From Viridothelium virens (taxonomy: Eukaryota; Ascomycota; Dothideomycetes; Trypetheliales; Trypetheliaceae): a stretch of DNA of 64,000 nt. A program made the position numbers and the translations under genes. The DNA is taken from contig ML991801.1 in assembly GCA_010094025.1 (NCBI GenBank), positions 268,335 through 332,334 of the forward strand, in the 5' to 3' direction. This document shows positions 44,676 to 56,614 of the stretch, one piece after another (positions within the stretch are counted from its first letter, which is position 1; every line of letters starts with the position of its first letter). The notes beneath the pieces were generated by a model that was not told the DNA's origin, searched no databases, and saw nothing but the letters and a program-made list of their open reading frames with translations.

Positions 44676-46157
44676 GATATTTCCTCAACTCAAATATGAC
44701 AGTAGAAGAGATCCACGACTTCAAGTTTAATGCAGACATCTGGTGACCTTCATCTTCGGCCAAGGGACTGGCTTGCATGCACTGGAAAAGGAAATGGAAG
44801 TTTAGATGGCTCAATAGCAAAAAATCCCAATTTTCCAAAAATGTAATGGAAGTCTGCAATACTTGCTTCCATTTCGGTGAGAGAGAGTGCCGATTTTTCC
44901 AGGGACGTCTTCAAATCAAGACTTCTCGACACGATGGAATGTCCAGATGGCCTTTCTCGGCTTTACTTACGATACTTGGGTGGAATCTCAGCTTCAGAAA
45001 TTCCCACTCCCATGCACTGTTCAGACTGTGCCCGATTCTTGCTGGTAGTAATCCACCTCCAGTGCAATTCAGTCTTCTCCTTTCTCGACCAATTCTATCC
45101 ATCCTGCATCTGTCGATCGACCATGCTGATTAACATATTTTGAAATAGTCGATTTTAACGCTCTGTTCTCTGATACATGTGTATTCACAACAAGAGGTGA
45201 GGCGAAATATATTGAACCGCGGTGGTGACCACAGCGGATCAAAAGTTCTGATGTTCTAGAATAGCTGCTTAAGGCTGCTTAATGACCTCGGAAATTAAGG
45301 AGGTGAAATCCCTGAAGTCGTCCATACCAGATCGGGCAACTAGCTACACCACCAAGGCTGAGCCAGTAGACGAGAGGATATACTAAGTAAAGAACGAGCG
45401 ATTGAAGTATTACCTCAGGTTCGACAAAATACATTCCTGCATTGTACCTTGTAATTACGTTTCCCATGTTGCATTTTTCCATCCAGTCTCCACTTGACGC
45501 TATTTTTGGCAATCGGTGGCTACGTAATTAAAAAGCGGGGTACCACCAGTACTCTAGCAAAAGGGGTAGAATAAAGTACGCAAGTGCCACGCTATAGTGT
45601 ACAGATGCCTACAAATATAGTAGCTGGCGAGAACATTCAGTCTTTAAACCACGATCAAGTTTTCCATACTTTTGACGAAGTGATTTTTCATATCTGATCC
45701 AGGGGCTCCATGTCGTAGAGGGAGACCCTACGGCGCCAGCCTCATTATCAGGACCTTGCCGGAGGGCCCAATCATCTCATGATGACAACGCATCAGTGCA
45801 ACATAGCAACTAATGCCAGTCTGGTCACAGCTATCCATGCTCGAAGATTGTCCGATACACTTTGGTAGGCCGCATCAATCGCACAAGCGGGGTATATCCC
45901 CAGCCTTTCGCACGAGCAGGCATGAACCCAAGCACATTCACAAACCTTACAATTGGTATTCGGTATCTATGCATGTTCTGGATAGCCTATCTTAGCTTTC
46001 GGGAATTCTTCTAGCTGAAAAGCCGGTAAGTCAATAGTGTGAGTTTATTAGCAAGACTCTGGGGAAGTGCCGTTGCAGCTGCGATTGTAGGGAGCTTCAA
46101 ATTATCAACTACTCCACCCAAGTGCGAGAGACATTTATATACCGCGCTTTCAGCATT
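44676..46157. other. Intergenic, no supported gene
   Basis: 1.5 kb. ORFs up to 118 codons lack motifs or good composition. TATATA at 46136-46141 is only 17 bp before the catalase ATG. Confidence 0.45.
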
Positions 46158-47757
46158 ATGGCCGAGTCGAAAGGCATTTCAAATACTTATACACTCGCAG
46201 AAGGTGTCCCATTTCGCAGTAATGACACAGACGAACGGCTCCTGACAGGCTCTGGTGGTGGCCATGTCCTCCTCACGAGCACACAGCTTATTGAGACACT
46301 CGCTCATTTCTCGCGAGAAAGAATTCCGGAGAGGAGCGTCCACGCGAAGGCTGCTGGGGCAAGAGGGTACTTTGAGGTCACAGATGATATATCCGACCTT
46401 ACCGATGCAGCATTCCTGAACGGCGTCGGTACCAAGACAGAGGTACTTGTCAGAGTCTCGACGGTCGGTCCAGAGAAAGGATCAGCAGATACGGTGCGGG
46501 ACTTCAGGGGGTTTGCCATCAAATTCAAGACGGCCCAAGGAAACAATGACTGGGTCTTCAATAACCATGTGAGGCAATCCTATCTCACGAGAGTATATGT
46601 ATCATCTGATAGCATTGGTCTGCTTCTAGCCTGTATTCTTTGTCCGAGATCCAGTCAAATTTCCTTCTCTCAATCGAAGCCACAAGAAGCATCCTGGCAC
46701 TAATTCCCCTAGTTCAGACATGTTCTGGGACTTTCATATTAACAACCAAGAGAGTATCCATGCCTTGATGTTTCTATTTGGTGACAGAGGCCTTCCATCA
46801 TCTGTACGTCATGTTAATGCCTACAGTGGTAATACGTACAAGTTCACCAAGGCCAAGGGGTCATACTCCTACGTACGTATCCACTTAATCTCAAATCAAG
46901 GGATCCATTACTACACCAATAGTGAGGGGGTTGAGATCGCCGGAAAAGTTCCAGACAGCCATCTACTGGACCTGCAGAATGCGATCCGTTCTGGTGACTT
47001 CCCTTCTTGGGAGGTATACGTCCAGGCAATCCAACCCGGCGATATCGGTGCAGCTCCCATCGATATATTTGACATGACAAAAGTATGGCCCAAGGCTCTG
47101 TATCCTCTTCGGAAGATTGGTCGTATGACCCTGGACCAGAATCCTCGGAACTGGTTTGCAGAGATCGAACAAGCCGCCTTCAGTCCCAGCAACATGGTTC
47201 CGGGAATTGAACCGAGTCCTGATTCAATGCTGCAGGCAAGGATGTTTGCATACCCAGATGCTGCACGGTATAGACTCGGAGTGAATTATCAGTTCCTTCC
47301 CACCAACGCTGCTAAAAGTGAGGTCTATTGTCCTACCCAGCGCGACGGGTTCATGAACTTCACTCAGAATTATGGTACGGACCCAAATTACGTTGGGACC
47401 AAGCTCAAACCTGTAGAGTTCAGCAACAAGGGCCAGCCACTGCATTCTGAAGCGGTAGAGATATCCTCTGAGGGGACTGCACAGGATCCGAAGACCTCTG
47501 CGCTCAATCACGTCCGTGTCGTTTTACCCCTCTCGACTGCATCAGAGGTTAAGGATAAAGATTTCGAGCAGGCTACTGCATTATGGCATCTTATGGGCAA
47601 GCAAGATGGAGCTCAAGCACGCTTTGTTGACAATCTCTCTGCTCACCTCAGTGATGTTAGCGAAATGTGGATTCGACAAGAGGCTTATAGTAGGTCGGAC
47701 TTAAGCACTGAAATAATAGACGCTGATGGTGTCCACAGAGATGTTCACGAAAGTTGA
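46158..47757 (+). CDS. Catalase, small-subunit heme type
   Basis: Two exons, 46158-46568 and 46630-47757, with a 61-nt intron (512 residues). ATG 46158 is the first in frame. Converts hydrogen peroxide to water and oxygen. Catalytic His62 sits in RSVHAKAAGARG; the distal-side Asn pair is at 135-136; the proximal heme ligand Tyr345 is in ARMFAYPDAARYRLG. PVFFVRDPVKFPS and the DMFWDFH block follow the intron as in the family. The segment after the Asn pair reads NNHPVFF where many catalases have NNTPVFF. No C-terminal peroxisomal SKL-type signal (ends DVHES), so cytosolic location is likelier. Confidence 0.94.
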
Positions 47758-48088
47758 TCTAACCCTTGGTGAAAGGGTCGAAAGTAGAACGGAAACAAAA
47801 CTCAGAGAAAATCATGCTCATCCGCACAAAACGGGCTGGCACTAATCTCCCAGAGTATACAACACCTTTTTGACCCGATGCCCTTTCCGAGACTCAGAGT
47901 CTGGTAGTTCAGTGAAGATCATTGGCAGAGCAACGAGCTTGCACGTCAGAGGTCATTGCAGTGAGTTCTATTCTTTGCGAACAGATTGAGCATGAAGATT
48001 GGACAGACAAGAAAAAGCCTCTCAATGAAAGCAGGTCGATGTGGTGATCTATTTGGTGAACCTACGGAAAAATAGATAGTCTCAGTCG
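47758..48088. other. Convergent intergenic region
   Basis: 330 bp between the stops of two convergent genes; no features seen. Confidence 0.5.
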
Positions 48089-49838
48089 TCAATCATCCAC
48101 GTCTCTTGGATCATTCTCCTCCCAGAACTGTTCATACTCTTCCCAACTCTGCGTCTGGAACTCTTCCGGCCACGTAAGAGGAGCCAAGGGAGAACCTGTC
48201 TGCTCAAACTTCTCTAAGCGCTGTCTAGTCCGAGCCCGACTCTTGTTCATGCTATAGACCTGAATCCTGTGCGCCGAGCTAGTCACATGGAGACCCCAGT
48301 TCCATGCGGCGCGGACCGTCAAAGGTTGCGTGTTGAGGGAATTGTCCCAGCACCTGCAGACGATCTCCACCCAGCCTTCCACATCACAAGGCAGGTCGAA
48401 TTCCCACGTCCGCCAAGTCCATTTATGCTTTGTGCTCAAGCTCGCATTTGGAACAGCATACCAGCTGAAGCCTCCATCAGCCGATAGCTCGACTCGCTCA
48501 GGCCATCTCCCTCCACCAGAGTAGGCCCAACCTTTGCAATGGATCTTGCCGTTGTGAATGACAACCTGCCTTTGCCAAGGAGACATAATCGCCGAGCTTA
48601 CTGGCATCTCTTGAATCTGAATGCCATCTGTTGGTCGTTGGTTGTGCTTGCCGATTTGCTGATTGAAGTAAAGGTATTCTTTGCTCTGAACTGGCGCTAG
48701 AGTAGGGTGCTCGATTGCCTTGACTCGATAAAGCCACTTAACACTTCGAGCTCCGATGTAGCCCAGTACAACCACTCGTAGAGGGTAGCCATGAATCTTT
48801 GGAAGCGGTTCGCCATTCATTTCCCACGCAAGTATCACTTCGTTAGCTTTGACTTTGGACCACGGAACACTAACGAGGTAGTTCATGACCTGGTTATCCT
48901 TGAAGTAGGTTTCAGCTCCGTACAACTCGAGATGCTTGGCGCCGTTAAGAAGGCCACCACAGGCCTTGATAACTTTCTTGAGACTAATGCCTACGTACTT
49001 TGCTGTCCCTATGGCACCTTCAGCCCACGGAGCTTGCGGAACCTCATCTCCCTGGCCGGCATACAGTGAGATTTGCTCAATGCGACGAGTCCCAGAGCAC
49101 TGCATCGTGACAAGCTTTTCCATCCGCAGGAACTGAGCTTCATCCATGAGATCATCAAGGGTGAAGGATCTAGGATTTGCAACCAAGCCGTCTAGTGAGA
49201 GAGACCATTTATCTTTCTCGATACGCGGTATACCGCCATGATTTCTGACGAAGTGGAGCGGATTCGGCGTGATTACTTTTGCGGTAACCAGTCTTTTGGG
49301 AGGTTCCCCGTTGTACGGGAATTGGAGAAGATGTAGCATTTCCGCATGCTTTTCACGGAGAACCATGTCCCACGAATCCTCAGGAACGTTGGTGAGCTCA
49401 CCGCCAACAGCGTGGTGCCACATCTTCCAATGCGTTCCAGGAAGGACTGGATTTGTGTCCGGAATCGCTCCCATTTGGAACTCTGGATTTGGAGGGAAAG
49501 ACTGCAGAGTCAAGATCCGATGCGCCAGCTTTTTCTTCTCTGGATACTTCTCCCACTCAACATACCTGGCCCACGATTAACCGCTATTAGCCTTGCTTGC
49601 TCGCATTAGTGATTGGTAAATAGAGACTGGCTTACCCTTTCCAACCTTCGATTTCTTGCACGAACAGCTTGTTACGGTCCCCGATGGCCGCAATGGCCGC
49701 CTCATCTTTGAACAATTTAGGCCATTTCGCAGGTGCAATGGCTACCGTATCTCGACAGGTTTGGTCTAAGAAGGGCAGTTTGGCCCCGGAGAGACCTTGC
49801 TCAATTTTCCATTCGTCTGGGCGATTGACCGTCTCCAT
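48089..49838 (-). CDS. Sulfite-oxidase-like molybdopterin enzyme
   Basis: Two exons, 49838-49636 and 49565-48089, with a 70-nt intron (559 residues). Molybdenum cofactor oxidoreductase of the sulfite oxidase/nitrate reductase core. Residues about 160-340 are the Mo-binding domain with the ligand Cys224 in VTMQCSGTRRIEQ, then WEMNGEPLPKIHGYPLRVVV and GARSVKWLYRVK. Residues about 360-500 are the Mo-co dimerisation domain (VVIHNGKIHCKGWAYSGGGR, VEIVCRCWDNSLNTQP). There is no cytochrome b5 or transit peptide at the N-terminus, so electrons must leave to an outside partner. The usual CAGNRR reads CSGTRR. It probably oxidises sulfite; another S- or N-oxide substrate is possible. Confidence 0.92.
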
Positions 49839-50843
49839 TGTGAATTTGATCGAAGCGTCTCTGGGAGCTTTGGTGAGGACCTACCTTTCCCAAATATTTT
49901 GACCGACCGGAAGATACCGGTGATGGATCGTTGCTACCCCTCATTGTGATACCTGTCGCTGCCGACAGATTTTGGGTTCACGAAGCGTGCAGTAGATCAG
50001 TACAGTAGTTGCCGCGGCGCGTCGGAAAAATGAGTGCACTCAGCGAGCTCCGTTCTGGCTCGTAGCTCTCTTTCATGTGTGACGCGAGCATGTAAAAGAT
50101 ATACTTTAACATGCCGTGCATGGAGCTTCACCTGAATGACGGCCATAGTCCGAACGTGACAATGCAGGAATGCTGCAGAGAGCCCTGAACCACCCCTGGC
50201 CTAGGGTGTCGCAGGAATCAATGCCGGCATGGTCGGATGGAGGGATCACTGGGACCGGAGCTCCAACAGGGTTGCTCGATCCGTAATCGAATAGGCTTTC
50301 ATCATTGGATGATTGGCGAGGACCAGATGACATCCTGCTCTAACAAACTTCTTGTTGACATTCCGTGCGAGAGAGGTAAGCTCGCTCACGGTGTTAGTAA
50401 GCACATCAGAGTATGTTCAGCCCGATACCTGATTGGGTAAGGTATCAATTTCAACGGTGGCGATGTTCGCCACAGCGATCGACAGTATATCAATGATTAT
50501 GGTGCATAACCATCTAATCGCATCTTTCAGACCCACTTTGAACTTGTACTCAATCGAACCAAATGGAGTTCCTGCCTTGCATCTGGCTACATAAGCTCCT
50601 TGATCATGCCTACGCTTTGGAGGCGATCATATGATAAAGTTCCACCTTCAATTTAAGCGACAAAGTGCAGATTTGGTACAATAGTCGTGGATATGGCGCG
50701 TCAATAACAACGTTTTGAGATTTAAGAGGTCAATGTTGTAATAGGAGCACACCTATCTCTAGTTTAACGAGCGCTCAAGCAAGAAGATAGTGCTAAACTG
50801 ATGAGTATCACCTTGGAAAAGATGGAGACGAATGTGCAAGGGG
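49839..50843. other. Intergenic, no gene seen
   Basis: About 1 kb with the promoter of the molybdoenzyme and the 3' region of the peptidase-like gene. No convincing ORF. Confidence 0.45.
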
Positions 50844-50945
50844 TCAAAAAGCAAGATGCGCGAACATGACCCCTACGGCAGCGACAAGCAAAGCAAGCCT
50901 TGACAGCGAGCTCGGGAGAGAAGCTGCCGCACTTGCATTTGCAGG
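50844..50945 (-). other. In-frame GPI-signal-like continuation after a stop
   Basis: Directly after the TAA at 50948-50946 the same frame continues without a gap for 33 codons to TGA. It begins PANASAAASLPSSLS and ends with a hydrophobic stretch (LALLVAAVGVMFAHLAF), the small-residue, Ser-rich, hydrophobic-end layout of a GPI-attachment signal. Confidence 0.6.
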
Positions 50946-53461
50946 TTAAGTTCCGTTCGGACTAGAAGAGTTCCTGGATGAACTTCGGTTGCTTGTGCTG
51001 GTTCCATTAATGCACAAGCTCTTGCCACCAGAGGCCATGCCTTTTGCAACTCGATCCCACGTATACGTAACGTTGAGTACGTCGCCAGCCATGTAGAACG
51101 TTCTGCAGCCAGCTTGGGGGGTTCTTGTGAACTGCAGAGGTGTTTGGCTCTCATCACCTTTTGCAATGTTGTCTCGAACATTGAAAGTGACGCTATTGAG
51201 ACTGACCGGCTGAATTGGCGGGGGCTCGACAAAAGGCGAAAGCGATTGATTGACCTTAGCGATGAGCCGGGTATCATTTGAGAGCGCTGCGAGCTTCTGG
51301 GTGATGCCGATAAAAAGTTGAATCGTGCCGATTGAGAGGACCTCACCGCCTTGCGTGCCACCGATGACAGCCATTGGATTTGTGTTCGGCCGACCCCCAA
51401 TTGCGACTGTATTAACGCTGGCTTGGTTCATGAGCAGGTTGGCGAAGTAGGCACATGCGGATTGACATGTACCATCTATGAGCTGTACGCTTATTAGTGT
51501 GACCAGGAAAATCTCCAAAGATTGGTTCTCTTAGAAAAACAAGACAAAACAGTCCTTCTAGGGAAGTCCCTGACTTACCAAGATGATGTTATCACTCGTA
51601 AAGGGCTGTGGTGGGGAATTGGAATTAGTAGTAGCCCCACTGATTGTGAGCGGCGCGGTAAAGGTACTATTTGATAGCTGGTACGCGCCAACATGGGTGA
51701 AGTTATCGCCATATACATCTGTGGGACCATAGAAAGCAGCCCAAGACGGAAATGATGTGCCGTTCGTCTGTGAATAGCTTGGTCCAAAGTAGGGCATGGT
51801 ACCAATGTTGCCACCTTGTTGAGCTAATTTCTGTAAAATCTGGGTCTCCGCTGCAGGAGGCAGATTGGACAAGACTTCGCCAACGAGGTTTGCTCCATCA
51901 AATGCGCGGAGGCGTGTTGCTGAATACGGTTTCTGATTCGGGAAAAGCTGACCGAAAGCGTCATAGACCAGATTGGTAAGACCGCCTACGTTCTGCCGAA
52001 TGTCAATTATTAGACGCTTCTTGTGCTGCTCTTGGCACGCCCTTAAGAATTCTCGGATAGCTTTTTGGAACCCCAGCTGTGCTGAATAGGAGCCGGGAGA
52101 AAATGTTTGCATAGTAAGAACAGCTGTGTCGTTTGCATCCTGGAGGAAGTAGCCTGACACAGAAGATCCGGGACTCAATGCTCCAGCAACCGGTTGCGGA
52201 TATCCAGGCAGAGTTACCAGCCCACTGGGGGAGTTCCCGCTCGCAGTGGTATTTGTGCTGGTGCTTGGCGTATTGAGGATGAAATTGTCGAAAAGATACT
52301 GGCCGCTCGTAACTGCCCCAAAGTCCAAGTTTGCGAACGCACTATTGGCTATCGTTTTCCTACTGCCATTCTCAAATATATATGAGGTCGTATCGTTAGC
52401 GTGAGCAAAAAGTCCTTGGGTGAAAGCGCCTAGAACTGGGAAACTTAGCCCAGGGATCGCGATCGGAGATGAAAAGAGCATGTTGAATTGAGCATCATCA
52501 TCCTGGTACCTCTGGTCGTATCCGAGGGCAATTAGTCGATTCGTAACGTCATCTTCGTCGATTTTTGACACAGCGGAAGGAATGATCGTTCCGTTTCCCG
52601 AAATATTGGCTTGTACGTCAGCTAGAATAGAAGCATATCAGCCGCTTTCAACTACCACGGAGAAACGGTACATCGTACAATAGAAATAGACCTTTGGTGC
52701 TTGTACGCCATCTGAAGATATCGAGACCAGCTCAACATTGCGCCTGATCTCGAAATTACCGACCAGCCAAGGTATGAATACAAGATGACCATCTCGCCCT
52801 CGCACTATAAGATTGTACAATGCAAGTTCAAAGTCGTACTCGCTAGTGTATTGACCCGCTAGTGCTTTTGTTTTGATCTCTTTCATGCCTTCGAGCAAAT
52901 CGACAGCTAATGGCTGGTAGGTAGGTGGTGGATTCTTCAGATATACAGTAGTAGTATGGAATTGCAAGTAAGTCTCGAGCCACTCAACCTGCTGAGCCGC
53001 GAGCGTGTTGTTGATGGGTACTTCCTGGAGACAGGCATACACTGCCGAGGGCTTAAAGGTCGGAGTCTCTATTGATCAGCATCAGCAAGATGCAACTGTG
53101 ACTCCGAATAGAATCGAACAGGTTAAAGAGAGGTACGGTTCGTTAATGGATGCTTTCGACGATGCCCTTTCACCAATATCACACATCGTATAATTCTGAA
53201 ATGCAATCGAAATCATGCATATCCTTCATTAATATCCTGAGTATGTTTCTGCTAGCGGAGAAGACCCTGTGCTTCTCTGCTCTGGGGTAGACGAGGGATG
53301 CCAAGAAACAACCACTCACTAGTAGCTTGCTGCGCTCCATATGAGCTCGCTAGGGCCGCACATGCATTTGACGCTGTTGTACTCGAAGATCGCAACGCAG
53401 ACGCTTTCTGTAACAGTGCAAGTGTAGATATGATAAGAAATGGTAATTGAGAGACCCTCAT
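50946..53461 (-). CDS. Secreted S41-type (CPAF-like) peptidase family protein
   Basis: Four exons: 53461-53320, 53068-52679, 52621-51579, 51482-50946 (703 residues as annotated). Signal peptide MRVSQLPFLIISTLALL with KASA cleavage. An N-terminal region (SAVYACLQEVPINN), a PDZ-like part (VYFYSDVQANISG, AVSKIDED) and a crotonase-fold catalytic part follow: RLIIDIRQNVGGLTNLVYD and DGTCQSACAYFANLL, the family nucleophile region where Ser lies between the two Cys. The lower half is Asn-glycosylation rich. The Ser/Asn tail ends in PNGT and an in-frame TAA, after which a GPI-signal-like peptide continues (separate entry). The first intron is unusually long (251 nt) and could hide another small exon. 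Whether the protein is an active peptidase is unproven. Confidence 0.85.
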
Positions 53462-55224
53462 GGCTGTGATGGAATGAAGGAATCCAAGTTTGAAAGCAGT
53501 CAAGACAATGAATTTGGAAGAAAGGGACTTTTCAAGAGGAGAAAAGGCGTACAGGAGAGCGAAATGTCTACGGAACTTTTAAAGATTCTCTGTGTTGCCG
53601 CATCATCTCGATCTAAGGGCGGTGATGAATCTCTCGCTCCCGGCACGTGACTGGACAAGACTGAAGAACGGAAACCGACTTTTATAATTAGGCACTCTAA
53701 CCGCAACGAGTCATGGAGTGATCCAAATCAGGTCGTCATTAAGCCATTCTAGGGCAGGAATAGCTTGTCTTCATTTGTTTGAACGGCGTCCTCGCCACGG
53801 TTTAGTAAAGCGGTTCCTCTGCCACTACTGTACTGAACGGAGAGTCGTAGAAGTCAGGACTGCGACGCGTGGACTCGCTGCGTCAGCTCTGAGCCTCCGA
53901 CAAACACCAGAAGGCTTTGATCATTGCTGATGCTTGCTGTTGGCCAGATACATTGTGCCTATAGATCAACGCCAGAAGCGGCGGACCTTTATGACGGGCA
54001 CGGGTCATGTGCTATGTCTCGAGAAGATATAAGTTCCTACATGAGAACGAATGGAAGCTGTCACGCAAATTGACGCATGAAGACGCTTTCTGAGAGCGGA
54101 TGGAACAATAGCACAGCTCGTTGACTGCAGTTGGAGTCGGTGGGCTGAAAGTGGAGCAACAAAAGCGCTCGAGGTGGGCCGTGCACTGCGTCTTCCGAAA
54201 AGGGTTAGGCGAATATCCCTGTAAACACAACTTTCTACTGATTCAGCTCAACACAACACATTGGCTGGTTCAAGTGGGAGTATTGAGCTCCTAAGGTGGA
54301 AAGATCGGCGGGCTGCAAAAATCTCCATTTGCCATGGTTTAGCACGTGGTCTCGCGGTACGGAGTACACACATACTTACGGAGTAGAGATTTGTTCATTT
54401 CGCGTACACGCGCTGTGGAGATGGCCCGTACGTACCTTGGCCCTAGTGTATTTCCTCTTGGCTCTTAGCTATTACCAACCTCTAGCACACGACACGCTAC
54501 ACTCTTTTGGGCTTTCATCTACGCCTTGTTGTTTCAACGCCGTAACCGCGCACGGTCCAGATCAGCGACTCTGACCACGCCACTTTCTGTTCTCTATCGT
54601 ATCATGCTAAAGAACAGCCAACGCACAAATGTTTCCAGCAGTATTCGGACATGGACTAGGTGATTGATTTCTAAGCGACAGGCCTCGTGATAGAAAGGAA
54701 GACTGCGACAGCTGATCCTATGGCGGCTAAACTACAGGCGGTGGTTTACGATACTCTAACAGACAATTCTATAGCCGCAACAACATTTACTCTCCCTCAT
54801 GACACTAAAGCCTTTCTAGATCAGTGGTGCTTTAAATCCCAAGTGAGTACATATAGTTGCGAAGTCATATTGCAGACTTTGACAGGATATGGTTTGTACT
54901 TTTGTGTCGTTAAGATTCCTCTAGAGTACACAAGACCCTTAGCAACACATCATCTGAAGAATCCGACCCTTAGGTATACAAGAATCTTTTAATTAGCCTG
55001 ATCTGCAGCCTCTATAGACTCTTAGGGTTCGAGCTCTCACATCCGGATCTCACCAGGACGCGAGAGCCATCCGAATTCCCGAAGGGAGAGTCCACGCCCG
55101 AATCCCGACTTCCGAATCCCAGCTCTGCCTGGCAATACACATACCTCCTTAGCTGACAGATAGACATGGCCATCAAGAAGCTAATGAAGTTCTGTACCCG
55201 CCAACCTTCATACTCCTTACCCTG
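53462..55224. other. Intergenic, left border of the polyketide locus
   Basis: 1.76 kb without a supported gene; short ORFs only. Separates the peptidase-like gene from the dehydratase gene. Confidence 0.5.
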
Positions 55225-55924
55225 ATGGCCAAATTTCCGAACTTCGAAGGTGAGTCGGAATGGTGTATTCAAAGTCTTACATGGCTCCCTCGATGCTAAC
55301 AGACTACGCGTAGAAGTCCAAGGCTGCCAAAGCGCTCTTTTCGAATGGGCAGATAGCTACGACACCAAAGTACGCTAACCCACATGTCCTCGTAAAGAGT
55401 CCAACCCTCCCTAACAAAAACACACGTCGACAGGATTGGGAGCGTCTCAAGCGATGCGCAGCTCCGACCCTCAGAGTCCGCCATCCCTTCTTCACTTGCC
55501 CAAAATCCCCTCACCTGACTAGGCTGCACCATAGATTGACTATCGCTCCTTCCTCAACAAGGTCTGGGAAGCTATGCCCATTGATGAGTTCGTCGCGATG
55601 GCCTCCGATGCCCATTTCCTTGGCAATCCACTCCTCAAAACGCAGCATTTCGTCGGCATCAGCAAGTGGGAGAAAGAAGGTGTGGATGAGATTGTAGGAA
55701 CCCACCAACTTCGCGTGCCGCATCAGCGGTATGCAGATGCCAGTTTGAGCGAGGTAGCGGTCAAAGGCCATGCGCATGGCATTGCAACGATGTGGTATCG
55801 GAGAGTAGACAGCGTCTGGAAGTTTGCGGGCGTGTGTCCGCACATAAGGTGGACGGAATATAATTACGCGGACGTTTTTTCAGAAGGAAGAGAGCATTTT
55901 GGGGAGAGAGAGGACAGTACGTAG
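55225..55924 (+). CDS. Scytalone-dehydratase-like protein
   Basis: Four exons: 55225-55249, 55314-55369, 55434-55475, 55535-55924 (170 residues). Introns of 64, 64 and 59 nt, with CTAAC, CTAAC and CTGAC branch sites. Small alpha+beta-barrel dehydratase of the NTF2-like fold. Conserved catalytic residues of the family are here: Tyr24/Asp25 ([10 protein letters not shown]), Tyr44 (IDYRSF), His79 (TQHF) and His104 (RVPHQRY). Two residues that bind scytalone in the rice-blast enzyme (Ser129, Asn131) correspond to Gly123 and Ala125. Next to a PKS without thioesterase, this fits the MdpB/ClaB-type dehydratases of anthraquinone clusters better than a DHN-melanin enzyme; that choice is inference from context and substitutions. 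Confidence 0.9.
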
Positions 55925-56614
55925 AACGGAATAAGCCACTAGAACCATCCTCAAATTCAACTTGCTTTTTGTGTAATCAGTTTCAAAATGGTACTGTGTA
56001 TTATTCCCTTTTTCTCCAATCAGGCAATTAGCCAAGTCTGTAACACTCTTTAGTCATTGTAGGAGTATTATTCGTTGCCGGCGGGTCTCCTGTGGCCCTC
56101 ATCCATGGCGACAATAGACTTTACACAACAAGACCGCGGCCAATGTATCGATTGACGTCCAGGTGCCTGCAGAACAAGGGTTTTGGGAATAATTCCCGAG
56201 GCGAGTGCTCAATTCTTTGACGAATCGAATCACTGGCAGTGAAGATTGGAAGGCTCGTATGTGCACCAGATATACCAGTGAGCAAACAAAAAACTTACAC
56301 ACAGATATGGTGAATGAAGTGGATAACGCTTTGTCAATATTCAGAAACTTCTCTGGCGGAAGATAGGCAAAAAGAACGATAAGAAGATAGAAACACATAC
56401 ACCTCTGTCCAATTACGATGTTTTGATACCTACGTGCTCCTTCGTTCAGAGAACTCTGTCTAATTTGGGACAATGAGAGATGTTAAAGTAAAGAGGCAAG
56501 TACATCTACTCCCAGCGCTTGCACTCCCACAGACACAGCCTTGGCCATAAAATTTTCTCTCGTCAATAAGAAACAAGAGATGGAATGAGAGTACCGGAAA
56601 ACAAACACTCGCCT
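55925..56614. other. Convergent intergenic region
   Basis: 690 bp between the dehydratase and PKS 3' ends. A minus ORF at 56099-56473 has no family features. Confidence 0.5.

Noticed and set aside
44676-46157. ORFs of 60-118 codons between the dehydrogenase and catalase genes
   Set aside because: Overlapping in several frames, no motifs and no plausible splice links.
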